64,000 nt of DNA, taken from contig CAZREB010000001.1 of NCBI GenBank assembly GCA_964599095.1, positions 310,001-374,000 of the forward strand, written 5' to 3'. Shown here in pieces: positions 1 through 8,999 of the stretch (within the stretch, counting starts at the first letter, position 1; every line of letters begins with the position of its first letter). The notes beneath the pieces are model-generated. The model did no database searches. It saw nothing but the letters and a program-made list of their open reading frames with translations, and was not told where the DNA came from. The DNA comes from SZAS-79 sp964599095 (GTDB lineage: Bacteria > Pseudomonadota > Gammaproteobacteria > Burkholderiales > SG8-39). The position numbers and the translations under genes are program-made.

Positions 1-827
1 GCGCCGGCCGGGATCTTGTAGCGGTTGTAGCCCCACAGGTACTGGCCGGGGCATTCGCGGATCAGGTCTTCGAGGCAGCGGTTCAGGCGGCGCGCCTGGG
101 ATTCCCCGGGCAGGGCTTCGGCGAGCCTGCGCAGCGACAGCGCGTATCCGCGGCCGCCGGGCAGGCGCCGCGCAAACGCGAGCAGGCAAGTCACGTCGTC
201 GCGCGAGGCGAGGCGCGGAGCGAGCGTCATCGTGTAAGCCGGCTTGCCGAAAAACTCGGTCCATTCCCCTTCACCGATGCCGGGCACCTGGTCGGGCAGG
301 ATGCCGATCGCTTCGTTGCGCTTCAGCGCGGAAAGCAGATCCCGAACCCCGCGCCGGTCGGCAGTGGCGAGTTTCACGCCGGGACGCGCGCGTCCCGCGA
401 GCATGAATTCGCCCAGCCATGCGAGCCGCGGCGGCCGGTACAGGATGGTCATCGGGAAGTGGAACGCGCCGTATTGCGCGCTGATCTCGAAGCAACCGTG
501 GTGCGGCGTGAGGAATACGATGCCGCGGCCGGCGGCCTGCGCTTCGACGATCAACTCCCATCCGCTCACCTGGCGCACCAACGCGGCGACCTCTGCATGC
601 GAGCGCAGCCACAACGCCGGCAGTTCGGTCAGCAGGCGGCCGGCGGCCGCGATGGCCTCGCGGCGCACTTGCCTGTCTTCGCCGTATCCGGCAATCGCCA
701 GGTTCTCGTCGAGGTGCCTGCGATAACGCGGCGACACCGCGTACATCAGCCAACCGAGCAACCATCCGGCCGCATGCGCCACCGGCAGCGGAAGGGCGCT
801 TGCGAGGCGCATGAACGCGCGCCCCAT
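1..827 (-). CDS. LpxL/LpxM-family lipid A acyltransferase (partial, C-terminus off the window)
   Basis: Inner-membrane enzyme that transfers a secondary acyl chain to lipid A precursors. The frame is open from the ATG at 827 to the left edge, about 275 codons of the usual 290-310, so only the last residues are missing. The family's H-x4-D/E catalytic motif appears as PHHGCFE near residues 108-114. The end of the visible part reads QYLWGYNRYKIPAG, typical of this family's C-terminal region. The N-terminus is hydrophobic, as expected for a membrane anchor. It is divergent from metK, with about 100 bp shared between them, an arrangement common in Betaproteobacteria. Lauroyl versus myristoyl specificity cannot be decided from sequence, so I give no symbol. 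Confidence 0.9.
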   Translation of the reverse strand, partial: MGRAFMRLASALPLPVAHAAGWLLGWLMYAVSPRYRRHLDENLAIAGYGEDRQVRREAIAAAGRLLTELPALWLRSHAEVAALVRQVSGWELIVEAQAAGRGIVFLTPHHGCFEISAQYGAFHFPMTILYRPPRLAWLGEFMLAGRARPGVKLATADRRGVRDLLSALKRNEAIGILPDQVPGIGEGEWTEFFGKPAYTMTLAPRLASRDDVTCLLAFARRLPGGRGYALSLRRLAEALPGESQARRLNRCLEDLIRECPGQYLWGYNRYKIPAG

Positions 828-852
828 CGCTTCAGGCAAGCCCCGGAAACGT

Positions 853-881
853 TTGGGGAATCGACAAAGTTTTGGTATCCT
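853..881 (+). promoter_or_regulatory. Probable sigma-70 promoter of metK
   Basis: TTGGGG (853-858) and TATCCT (876-881) are separated by exactly 17 bp, about 50 bp before the metK ATG. The hexamers are only moderately close to consensus, so this is a candidate. I see no SAM riboswitch in the leader. Confidence 0.4.
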
Positions 882-931
882 TGCCGCCTCTTTTTCGGCC
901 TCTTCCCATACTCATCCCAGGCGGCAGCGAC

Positions 932-2092
<1,161 letters not shown>

Positions 2093-2096
2093 CGCA

Positions 2097-3410
2097 TCAG
2101 CTCTTGCCGAACATCGCGTTCGGCAGGAAGGTGACGATCCCGGGGAACACGTAGAACAGCGCGATCACCCCGAGGTCGGCCGCCACAAAGGGCCAGACGC
2201 CGCGGAACACGTCCTGCAGGGAAATGTCCGGCCGCACGCCGTTCACGACGTAGCAGTTCAGCCCGACCGGCGGAGTCACCAGGCAGATTTCGACCAGCTT
2301 CACGATGATGATCCCGAACCAGATCGGGTCATACCCGAGCTTGATGATCGCGGGATACACCACCGGAAGCGTCAGCATCAGCATCCCGATGCCGTCGAGG
2401 AACATCCCGAGCACGAAGTAGATCGCGAGGATGCAGATGAAGATCACCACCCGCGGTACGTCCAGGCCGACGACCCAGCTGGAAAAGCTTTCGGGCATCC
2501 CGGTGAATCCGAGGAAGCGCACGAAGATCAGGATGGAGTAGATCATCGTGAAGATCATCACCGTCAGCCGGCCCGTCTCCTGGATCGAAACGCGGAAATC
2601 CTTCCAGCTCATCTCCCGCCGCCGCAGCGCCATCAACAGGATCACCATCGCGCCGACCGCCCCGGTTTCGGTAGGCGTCATCCACCCCAAATAGATGCCG
2701 CCCATCACGATGCCGATCACGAACACAACCCCGCCGGTGCCCTTGAGCGCGACGATCCGCTCGGCCCAGCTCGCCCGCTGCGATACCGGCGGCGCGAGCG
2801 ACGGGTTCAACCACACGCGGATGAACACCACAGCGGCATAGACGATCGCCGAGATGAACCCGGGGATGAAGCCGGCAAGCAGCAAACGGCCGACCGATTC
2901 CTCGACGATGATCCCGTAGATGACGAGGATCGCGGAAGGCGGGATCAGCGCAGCGAGCGTTCCTGCCACCGCGACGGACGCAGACGCGAGCCGCCGGTCG
3001 TACCCTGCCGCCAGCATTTCGGGAATCGCAATCCGCGCGAAGACCGCCGCGCTGGCGGTCGAGGCACCCGATACGGCGGCGAAACCCGCACAGGAAAAAA
3101 CCGTACCGATGGCCAGGCCGCCGGGAATATGGGACAGCCAGGACTTCGCGGCGTCGAACAGCCCCTTGGTGATGCCCGCGTAGTAGGCAAGGTATCCGAT
3201 CAGGATGAACATCGGCAGCACCGACAGCGTGTAGTGCACGGATTCGGAATGCGGGACCACGCCCGAAACCCCGATTCCCGCCACCCAACCGCGCGTTGCG
3301 ATCAACCCGAGGACGCCGACGGCGGCCGCGGCGAACGCAACCCGCACACCCATCACCACCAGCACGCCGATGGCCGCCATTCCTACCCATCCGGCGGTGT
3401 GCGGATCCAT
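2097..3410 (-). CDS. TRAP transporter large permease, DctM family
   Basis: Large membrane subunit (437 aa) of a tripartite ATP-independent periplasmic transporter, which imports organic acids with a sodium or proton gradient. It is hydrophobic throughout, with about a dozen predicted membrane segments and Pro/Gly-rich motifs usual for DctM (IPPSAILVIYG; CLVTPPVGLN near the C-terminus). It is the last gene of the set dctP-dctQ-dctM, nine bases after dctQ. The solute is unknown. Confidence 0.95.
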   Translation of the reverse strand: MDPHTAGWVGMAAIGVLVVMGVRVAFAAAAVGVLGLIATRGWVAGIGVSGVVPHSESVHYTLSVLPMFILIGYLAYYAGITKGLFDAAKSWLSHIPGGLAIGTVFSCAGFAAVSGASTASAAVFARIAIPEMLAAGYDRRLASASVAVAGTLAALIPPSAILVIYGIIVEESVGRLLLAGFIPGFISAIVYAAVVFIRVWLNPSLAPPVSQRASWAERIVALKGTGGVVFVIGIVMGGIYLGWMTPTETGAVGAMVILLMALRRREMSWKDFRVSIQETGRLTVMIFTMIYSILIFVRFLGFTGMPESFSSWVVGLDVPRVVIFICILAIYFVLGMFLDGIGMLMLTLPVVYPAIIKLGYDPIWFGIIIVKLVEICLVTPPVGLNCYVVNGVRPDISLQDVFRGVWPFVAADLGVIALFYVFPGIVTFLPNAMFGKS

Positions 3411-3419
3411 GCCCTTCGC

Positions 3420-4004
3420 CTAGTGCGCCGAACCGCTGCCGGTCCCGGGGCCGGGCGGGACCGCGACCGGTTCGGCCTTCGGGTCGCGCACCAGCCGCAG
3501 GTAGCCGAAGAGGTTGAGCAGCAGGCGCAGCCAGAGCACGGTGAGGCCGACCGGGGCGAGCAGCTTGGACGGCCAGGTCACCAGCTCGGCGTCGATCGAG
3601 GTGTCGCCTATGGTCCATGCGCGCATGAAGTGGTCGAACGTCCCCTTGATCAGCAGCGCAAACACGATCAGCGCTACCAGCGTCGCCACCGCTTCGGCGA
3701 TCCATAACAACCGCCCGCGCAGCTGGCCGACGGCGATGTCCATGCGGATATGGCCCCCGACCCTCTGGCAATACGCCGCCCCGAGAAAGGCGAACGCCGC
3801 CATGGTCAGCTCGGTGACGTCGAGGAAGCCGAAGATCGATCGATGCAGCGCGGTGCGGGCGAACACTTCCGCGCAGACGAACAGCATCATCGCGAAGATG
3901 ACGAATCCGGCGAAATCGTTCAACAGGTCTTCGAGCCTTGCGAACTGGCGGTCGATGCGCGCAAGCGCCCCGCCGGCCGCTGCCGACTGTCGCGTCGTAT
4001 CCAA
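3420..4004 (-). CDS. TRAP transporter small permease, DctQ family
   Basis: Small four-helix membrane subunit that couples the periplasmic receptor to DctM. The body from residue 20 onward shows four hydrophobic segments and the family's acidic and aromatic loop positions. No ATG or GTG fits the frame after the dctP stop, so I place the start at a TTG at 4004, which gives 194 aa and lies 20 bases past dctP. A GGGGG run about four bases before it could act as a ribosome site. The frame stays open much further upstream inside dctP, but that sequence is not family-like. The C-terminal tail is rich in Pro and Gly. Confidence 0.88.
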   Translation of the reverse strand: MDTTRQSAAAGGALARIDRQFARLEDLLNDFAGFVIFAMMLFVCAEVFARTALHRSIFGFLDVTELTMAAFAFLGAAYCQRVGGHIRMDIAVGQLRGRLLWIAEAVATLVALIVFALLIKGTFDHFMRAWTIGDTSIDAELVTWPSKLLAPVGLTVLWLRLLLNLFGYLRLVRDPKAEPVAVPPGPGTGSGSAH

Positions 4005-4024
4005 TACGCCCCCGGCTCCGGGGC

Positions 4025-5059
4025 CTACTTGCCCGACGCCTTCTTCGCCGTGGTCATTACGAGATCGAGCAGTTCCTTTGCCGGTACGCCCTTGGCCGAA
4101 TAGTCGGCAACCCACTTGTCCCACACCGGCTTGCCGCCGATCGCGTGGAAGCGGTCGAGTTCCGACTGGGGATAGACAATCGGCTTGAGCGTCTTGTTGA
4201 ACATCGGGATGTTCTTGTCGTCGGCCTCCTTGTAGGCTTTCTTGAGCGCCGCGTAGGCCGGTTCCTTGAGGCTGTCGAGGAGGCTGCGGTACTGGGGCGG
4301 AAGCTTGCCCAGGGCGGTAAGCGAAAGTGCCACGCCGCAATTGTTCGCCCCGGGCGCGAGGTTCGCCGTGTACCACTTGCTGATCTCGTGCAGCTTGTAC
4401 GAAGCCAGCGCATAGGAAAACGGCAGCGAAGCGGCGTCGACCGTGGCGCGATCCATCGAGGTATAGAGTTCCGGCGCGGTCACCGAGGTCGGCGTCGCAC
4501 CCAGGGCGCGCATTGCCTCGCCCAGGCCGCCAAGCGCGCGGATGCGCTTGCCCTTCCAGTCTTCCAGCTTCAGCGGGGGCGATCCGACGCCCATGAATTC
4601 ATACTGCGGCAGCAAGGCGGCCATGTACGCAAACGCATTCCATTTCTTCATCTCGGCAACAATGAAGGGATGGTGGTAGACCGCCTCGGCGACCACCTCG
4701 GCGATGTCGAGGTTGGCCATCGGCAGGAAAGGCAGGTCGAGCACGGTCATGCCGGGGTTCTTGCCCGGGTGGTAACCCGAACAGAAGAAAGCACCGTCGA
4801 TGGAGCCGATCTTGATGTTGTCCAGGTTCTCGCGCTCCGGCGAGAGCACGCTGCCGTAGACCACCTTGATATTGAACGCGCCGCCGGTCTTCTTGGCGAT
4901 CTCCGCGGCGATCAGTTCCATGCCGACGGTGAACGCGCGCTTGTTGCCCCAGACAGTGATGTTCCAGTCGATCTTCGGACCCTTGACTTCCTGGGCACCG
5001 GCTGCCCATGAAAGCGTGAGTCCGCACCAGAGTACAAGGCCCGCCAGAACGGTCTTCAT
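4025..5059 (-). CDS. TRAP transporter solute receptor, DctP family
   Basis: Periplasmic solute-binding protein (344 aa) that delivers substrate to the DctQM permease. The signal peptide is clear: MKTVLAGLVLWCGLTLSWA with cleavage near AGAQE. The central part has the family's Arg in the GKRIRALGG strand, which in characterised members contacts the substrate carboxylate. A GGAGGG ribosome site lies 8 bases before the ATG. It is first in a dctPQM transcription unit and starts 97 bp after the end of the DUF1116 gene on the same strand. The ligand cannot be inferred. Confidence 0.93.
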   Translation of the reverse strand: MKTVLAGLVLWCGLTLSWAAGAQEVKGPKIDWNITVWGNKRAFTVGMELIAAEIAKKTGGAFNIKVVYGSVLSPERENLDNIKIGSIDGAFFCSGYHPGKNPGMTVLDLPFLPMANLDIAEVVAEAVYHHPFIVAEMKKWNAFAYMAALLPQYEFMGVGSPPLKLEDWKGKRIRALGGLGEAMRALGATPTSVTAPELYTSMDRATVDAASLPFSYALASYKLHEISKWYTANLAPGANNCGVALSLTALGKLPPQYRSLLDSLKEPAYAALKKAYKEADDKNIPMFNKTLKPIVYPQSELDRFHAIGGKPVWDKWVADYSAKGVPAKELLDLVMTTAKKASGK

Positions 5060-5156
5060 CTCTTCGCCCTCCTCATCAAGTCGCCCGAGGCAGGGAATTC
5101 CAACAGGTCAAAACTTACGGCAGCCTTATCAGGAGCGATTGGCCGCAGGAATGCGG

Positions 5157-6341
5157 TCAACCGAAACCGGTGAGCGCCGACTCGAATAGCCCTAGCGGCA
5201 TTGCACAAATCCCCCGCCCGAGCAGCCCCCGGCCGTCGGCCGAGACCATGCCAGTGGACAGCAAAGGGGATCTTGCGCTGCGCACAACGGCGCCGGCGTC
5301 GAGGCCTACCGGCACGCCGAGCACCGGGTGGTGGCCTGCCAGTTGTGACAAGGCGCGTTCCTCGTCGTCCTTGTCGAGCCACGGCTCGAATGCAACGAGA
5401 AGGCTGGGCGCGCGGCGCAACACCTGCCCGCCGAGGCCGAAGGCGTCGATGATCCCGCTGTCGCCGGTGGCCGGCGGGAACTGCGGATTCTCCGGCGCGC
5501 CTTTCATGAAGGGTCCCTTCACCAGCGCCGCGGGTGCCGTGAACCACCGGCCCGGCAGCCCGGCGAGCTGTATGCCGCTGGTTTCCCCGTTCGCGGCGAG
5601 GCGGGTCACGAGCGTCGAACCTTCCACGCCGGCAGCGGCGCTCAACATCAATGCACAGGCCGGCATCCAGAAGTTGAGGAAGTAGAGCGGCGCCTCGGCG
5701 ATCGTCCGCAGGGCAGCCTGCGCCGAGGGCGAATCAGCCTTGCGAGTGCCGAGCACGGCATGCAGCACGGCCGTCGCGCTGGAAAGGCGGTTATGCAGGT
5801 CGTCGCCTTCGGTCAACGCCGAGCGCGCAATCGAAAGCAGATCGACCGGTTCCGAAAGCAAGTCGGAAAATCCGGGCAGCAGTTCCTTCTCACGGAAAGA
5901 CAGCCGCTCGATGATCGCGCGATCGCGCGCGCCGAAACGCATCTGCGCGCCGCCACCGGTGCCGAGGAACGAATACCAGGCCGCGCCGGAGCTGGCGTCC
6001 TCGATTACCGCCAGCGTAGTGCGTGCCGAGACCATAGACACCAGCGGGGACGAAACGCGACGGGTAAAGGTCGGCTCGAGCTTGACCGCCCCGCTCGCAA
6101 CCAGCTTTTCGGCTTCGGCGTCATCTTGCGCCCAGCCTTCGTAGAGGCATGCGAGCACCGCCGAGTTCAGCATCGGCGGCGGCGGCCGGGTCGGGTCGGG
6201 CAGCGGCGGCCCGGCGTGCAGCAGCACGCGTTCCGGCAGGCCGATCGCCTCGCTCGCCGGGCGCACCGCCGTCCATCTGGGCACCACCGAAAGGATGCGT
6301 TCAAGCGCACGTGAATTTGCAGCGCTGCGGTCGGTCGTCAT
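5157..6341 (-). CDS. DUF1116 family protein (AllG/YlbE-like)
   Basis: 394 aa from the ATG at 6341; a TTG at 6359 is an alternative start. The sequence is recognisable as the DUF1116 family, which includes YahG and YlbE; YlbE has been assigned to the E. coli oxamate carbamoyltransferase complex. Its usual partners (FdrA/AllF and YlbF/AllH) are not in this window, so that activity cannot be assumed here. It has no signal peptide. It lies between the SAH riboswitch/ahcY unit (divergent) and the TRAP genes (same strand, 97 bp). Its N-terminal region overlaps the likely -35 element of the ahcY promoter. Confidence 0.75.
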   Translation of the reverse strand: MTTDRSAANSRALERILSVVPRWTAVRPASEAIGLPERVLLHAGPPLPDPTRPPPPMLNSAVLACLYEGWAQDDAEAEKLVASGAVKLEPTFTRRVSSPLVSMVSARTTLAVIEDASSGAAWYSFLGTGGGAQMRFGARDRAIIERLSFREKELLPGFSDLLSEPVDLLSIARSALTEGDDLHNRLSSATAVLHAVLGTRKADSPSAQAALRTIAEAPLYFLNFWMPACALMLSAAAGVEGSTLVTRLAANGETSGIQLAGLPGRWFTAPAALVKGPFMKGAPENPQFPPATGDSGIIDAFGLGGQVLRRAPSLLVAFEPWLDKDDEERALSQLAGHHPVLGVPVGLDAGAVVRSARSPLLSTGMVSADGRGLLGRGICAMPLGLFESALTGFG

Positions 6342-6354
6342 GTCAGGATGGGTC

Positions 6355-6383
6355 TTCAAAAAGGGGATCGGTTCACGTAGAAT
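6355..6383 (+). promoter_or_regulatory. Probable promoter of the ahcY transcript
   Basis: TTCAAA (6355-6360) and TAGAAT (6378-6383) have a 17-bp spacer. The predicted transcription start is about 6390, exactly where the SAH riboswitch fold begins, which supports the call. Confidence 0.6.
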
Positions 6384-6390
6384 AGGCGGT

Positions 6391-6476
6391 TCCCGAGGGG
6401 CGTTGCAACGACCGGCTCTCCAGTTACACGAACTGCGGTCGCTAGGCTCGGGATGGTCCTACCGCAACGGCGCTCA
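6391..6476 (+). promoter_or_regulatory. SAH riboswitch in the ahcY leader
   Basis: RNA sensor for S-adenosylhomocysteine, known to precede ahcY in Beta- and Gammaproteobacteria. The conserved blocks are present in order: CGAGGGGCGTTGCAAC at 6394-6409, TAGGCTCGGG at 6443-6452 and AACGGCGCTC at 6466-6475. Helix P1 is TCCCGAG (6391-6397) with CTCGGGA (6447-6453). A second stem pairs CGACCG (6409-6414) with CGGTCG (6436-6441). GGGCG and CGCTC can form the pseudoknot. A T-run at 6482-6487 and the AAAGGAG ribosome site follow directly, so control may act on either transcription or translation. Confidence 0.93.
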
Positions 6477-6506
6477 CGAACTTTTTTCTAACGAAAGGAG
6501 CGCGTG

Positions 6507-7952
6507 ATGAGCGCAGTTCTGCAGTCCAGCAAGACCCAAGCCAAAAAGGCCCCCGCGGGCTTCTCCGATTTCAAAGTGGCCGACCTTGCCCTCGCCGACT
6601 GGGGCCGCAAGGAGATCGCGATTGCCGAGACCGAAATGCCCGGCCTGATGGCGATCCGCGAGGAATACGCAGCCACCCAGCCGCTGCGCGGCGCCCGGAT
6701 TACCGGCTCGCTGCACATGACGATCCAGACGGCAGTGCTGATCGAGACGCTCGAGGCGCTCGGCGCCGAAGTGCGCTGGGCCTCGTGCAACATCTACTCG
6801 ACGCAGGACCATGCGGCCGCCGCGATCGCCGCCGGCGGCACGCCGGTGTTCGCGGTCAAGGGCGAGAGCCTCACCGACTACTGGGACTACACCCACCGCA
6901 TTTTCGAGTGGCCCAATGGAGCGCTGTCGAACATGATCCTCGACGACGGCGGCGACGCCACGCTGCTGCTGCACCTCGGGGCGAGGGCCGAGAAGGACCA
7001 GTCCGTGATCGCCAAGCCGGGCAGCGAGGAAGAGGAGTGCCTGTTCGCCTCGATCAAGGCGAAGCTCGCGAAGGACCCCAAGTGGTATTCGACCCGGCTC
7101 GCCGCGATCAAGGGCGTGACCGAGGAAACCACGACCGGTGTGCACCGCCTCTACCAGATGCACAAGGAAGGGCGCCTTGCCTTCCCCGCGATCAACGTCA
7201 ACGACTCGGTCACCAAGTCGAAGTTCGACAACCTCTACGGCTGCCGCGAGTCGCTGGTCGACGGCATCAAGAGGGCGACGGACGTGATGATCGCGGGCAA
7301 GGTCGCGCTGGTCTGCGGCTACGGCGACGTGGGCAAGGGCTCGGCGCAGGCGCTGCGCGCGCTGTCCGCGCAGGTGTGGGTGACTGAAATCGACCCGATC
7401 TGCGCGCTGCAGGCGGCGATGGAAGGCTACCGGGTCGTGACGATGGACTATGCGGCCGACAAGGCCGACATCTTCGTCTCGGCCACCGGCAACTTCCATG
7501 TGATCACGCACGACCACATGAAGAAGATGAAGGACCAGGCCATCGTCTGCAACATCGGCCACTTCGACAACGAAATCGATGTCGCGTCTCTGTCGAGGTA
7601 CCAGTGGGACGAGATCAAGCCGCAGGTCGACCACGTCATCTTCCCCGACGGCAAGCGAATCATCCTGCTGGCCAAGGGGCGCCTGGTGAACCTCGGCTGC
7701 GGCACCGGCCATCCGTCGTACGTGATGAGCTCTTCGTTCGCGAACCAGACGATCGCCCAGATCGAGCTGTTCACGAACACCGCCAAGTACCCGGTGGGCG
7801 TCTACACGCTGCCCAAGCACCTCGACGAGAAGGTGGCGCGCCTGCAGCTGAAGAAGCTGAACGCGCAGCTCACCGAGCTCACGGATGCGCAGGCGGCGTA
7901 TATCGGCGTGGCGAAGACGGGCCCGTACAAGGCCGACCACTACCGGTACTAG
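6507..7952 (+). CDS. ahcY: S-adenosylhomocysteine hydrolase
   Basis: Cytoplasmic NAD-dependent enzyme that splits S-adenosylhomocysteine into adenosine and homocysteine. 481 aa, the longer class with the insert usual in proteobacteria. Visible signatures: SCNIYSTQDHAAA near residue 95, the NAD-binding CGYGDVGKG near residue 270, and the C-terminal KADHYRY end that reaches the cofactor of a neighbouring subunit. I choose the ATG at 6507 over the GTG at 6504 because AAAGGAG (6494-6500) is then 6 bases away. It is likely controlled by the riboswitch directly upstream and is followed by metF on the same strand. Confidence 0.98.
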   Translation: MSAVLQSSKTQAKKAPAGFSDFKVADLALADWGRKEIAIAETEMPGLMAIREEYAATQPLRGARITGSLHMTIQTAVLIETLEALGAEVRWASCNIYSTQDHAAAAIAAGGTPVFAVKGESLTDYWDYTHRIFEWPNGALSNMILDDGGDATLLLHLGARAEKDQSVIAKPGSEEEECLFASIKAKLAKDPKWYSTRLAAIKGVTEETTTGVHRLYQMHKEGRLAFPAINVNDSVTKSKFDNLYGCRESLVDGIKRATDVMIAGKVALVCGYGDVGKGSAQALRALSAQVWVTEIDPICALQAAMEGYRVVTMDYAADKADIFVSATGNFHVITHDHMKKMKDQAIVCNIGHFDNEIDVASLSRYQWDEIKPQVDHVIFPDGKRIILLAKGRLVNLGCGTGHPSYVMSSSFANQTIAQIELFTNTAKYPVGVYTLPKHLDEKVARLQLKKLNAQLTELTDAQAAYIGVAKTGPYKADHYRY

Positions 7953-7978
7953 AACCCGGAGGCGGCAGGATCGGAACA

Positions 7979-7998
7979 GGGGAACCCTACGGTTCCCC
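7979..7998 (+). promoter_or_regulatory. Stem-loop between ahcY and metF
   Basis: GGGGAACC and GGTTCCCC form an 8-bp perfect stem around the loop CTAC. No T-run follows, so it is not a classical terminator. It may protect the ahcY message end or attenuate metF. Confidence 0.4.
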
Positions 7999-8059
7999 CG
8001 TACCCCCTCCCCAACCAACACCTGGGGGCGGCTTAGCCTCTCTGTAACGGGATCGCTTT

Positions 8060-8905
8060 ATGGAATCGCAGCGTAAATACGCGCGGACGTTCAGCTTCGA
8101 GTTCTTCCCGCCGAAGACGCCGGAAGGCCGGGCCAAGCTCAGCACTACCTGGCACCAGCTCGCGCAGCTGAAGCCGCGCTTTTTCTCGGTCACTTTCGGC
8201 GCGGGCGGTTCGACGCAGCAGGGCACGCTCGACACGGTGCTCGAAATCCGCGCTGCCGGCCACGAGGCGGCCCCGCACCTGTCGTGCGTCGCGTCTACGA
8301 AGGCGGAGATCGCCTCGATCCTTGCGCACTACAAGGACAACGGCATCCGGCACATCGTAGCGCTGCGCGGCGACCTGCCCTCGGGTGTTGCCATGGCCGG
8401 TGAACTGCGGCATGCCGACGAACTGGTCGCTTTCATCCGCGAAACCACCGGCGACTGGTTCAATATCGAAGTCGCCTGCTACCCGGAATACCACCCGCAG
8501 ACACGCAACGCCGCCGACGAGGTGAAATACTTCAAGCGCAAGATCGACGCCGGCGCGAACGCAGCGATGACGCAGTACTTCTACAACGCCGACGCGTACT
8601 TCCGCTTCATCGACGATTGCGAAGCGGCCGGCATCACGGTGCCGATCGTGCCGGGCGTCATGCCGATCGGCAATTTCTCGCAGCTCGCGCGGTTTTCGGA
8701 CGCCTGCGGTGCCGAGATCCCGCGCTGGATGCGCATCAAGCTCGAAGGCTATCGCGACGACACCGCCTCGATCCGGTCGTTCGGCCTGGACGTGGTCACT
8801 GCACTTTGCGACAAGCTGCTGTCGGAAGGCGCGCCGGGGCTGCACTTCTACACGCTGAACCAGGCCGGCGCTGTCACGACGATCTGGCAGAGGCTGGGCT
8901 TGTAA
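8060..8905 (+). CDS. metF: 5,10-methylenetetrahydrofolate reductase
   Basis: FAD enzyme that reduces 5,10-methylene-THF to 5-methyl-THF, the methyl donor for homocysteine remethylation. 281 aa is the normal bacterial length. Signatures: FSFEFFPPKT at the N-terminus (catalytic Glu), VTFGAGGST near residue 52, and GANAAMTQYFYN with PGVMPI in the second half. Its position after ahcY links SAH clearance with methionine regeneration. The TAA stop lies in the first bases of the palindromic element at 8902. Confidence 0.97.
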   Translation: MESQRKYARTFSFEFFPPKTPEGRAKLSTTWHQLAQLKPRFFSVTFGAGGSTQQGTLDTVLEIRAAGHEAAPHLSCVASTKAEIASILAHYKDNGIRHIVALRGDLPSGVAMAGELRHADELVAFIRETTGDWFNIEVACYPEYHPQTRNAADEVKYFKRKIDAGANAAMTQYFYNADAYFRFIDDCEAAGITVPIVPGVMPIGNFSQLARFSDACGAEIPRWMRIKLEGYRDDTASIRSFGLDVVTALCDKLLSEGAPGLHFYTLNQAGAVTTIWQRLGL

Positions 8906-8999
8906 AAAGAGGCCATGTAAAGAAAAAGGGGCCAGGCTCAAAGCTTACGCTTTTTCGTAAGCTTTGAGCCTGGCCCCTTTTTACATGGCCCCTTTTTAC
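8902..8999. repeat. Large REP-like palindrome, also a bidirectional terminator
   Basis: The arms 8902-8949 and 8956-8999 are nearly complementary around a 6-base loop (CTTTTT). The inner 27 bp (8923-8949 with 8956-8982) pair perfectly. Each arm contains the unit GTAAAAAGGGGCCA twice with small changes. On both strands the stem is followed by a run of T, so it should stop transcripts from metF and from the convergent enoyl-CoA hydratase. GTAA at each end forms the stop codon of the neighbouring gene. The unit resembles REP/BIME sequences mobilised by RAYT-type Y1 transposases, but no such transposase is in the window. Confidence 0.8.
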
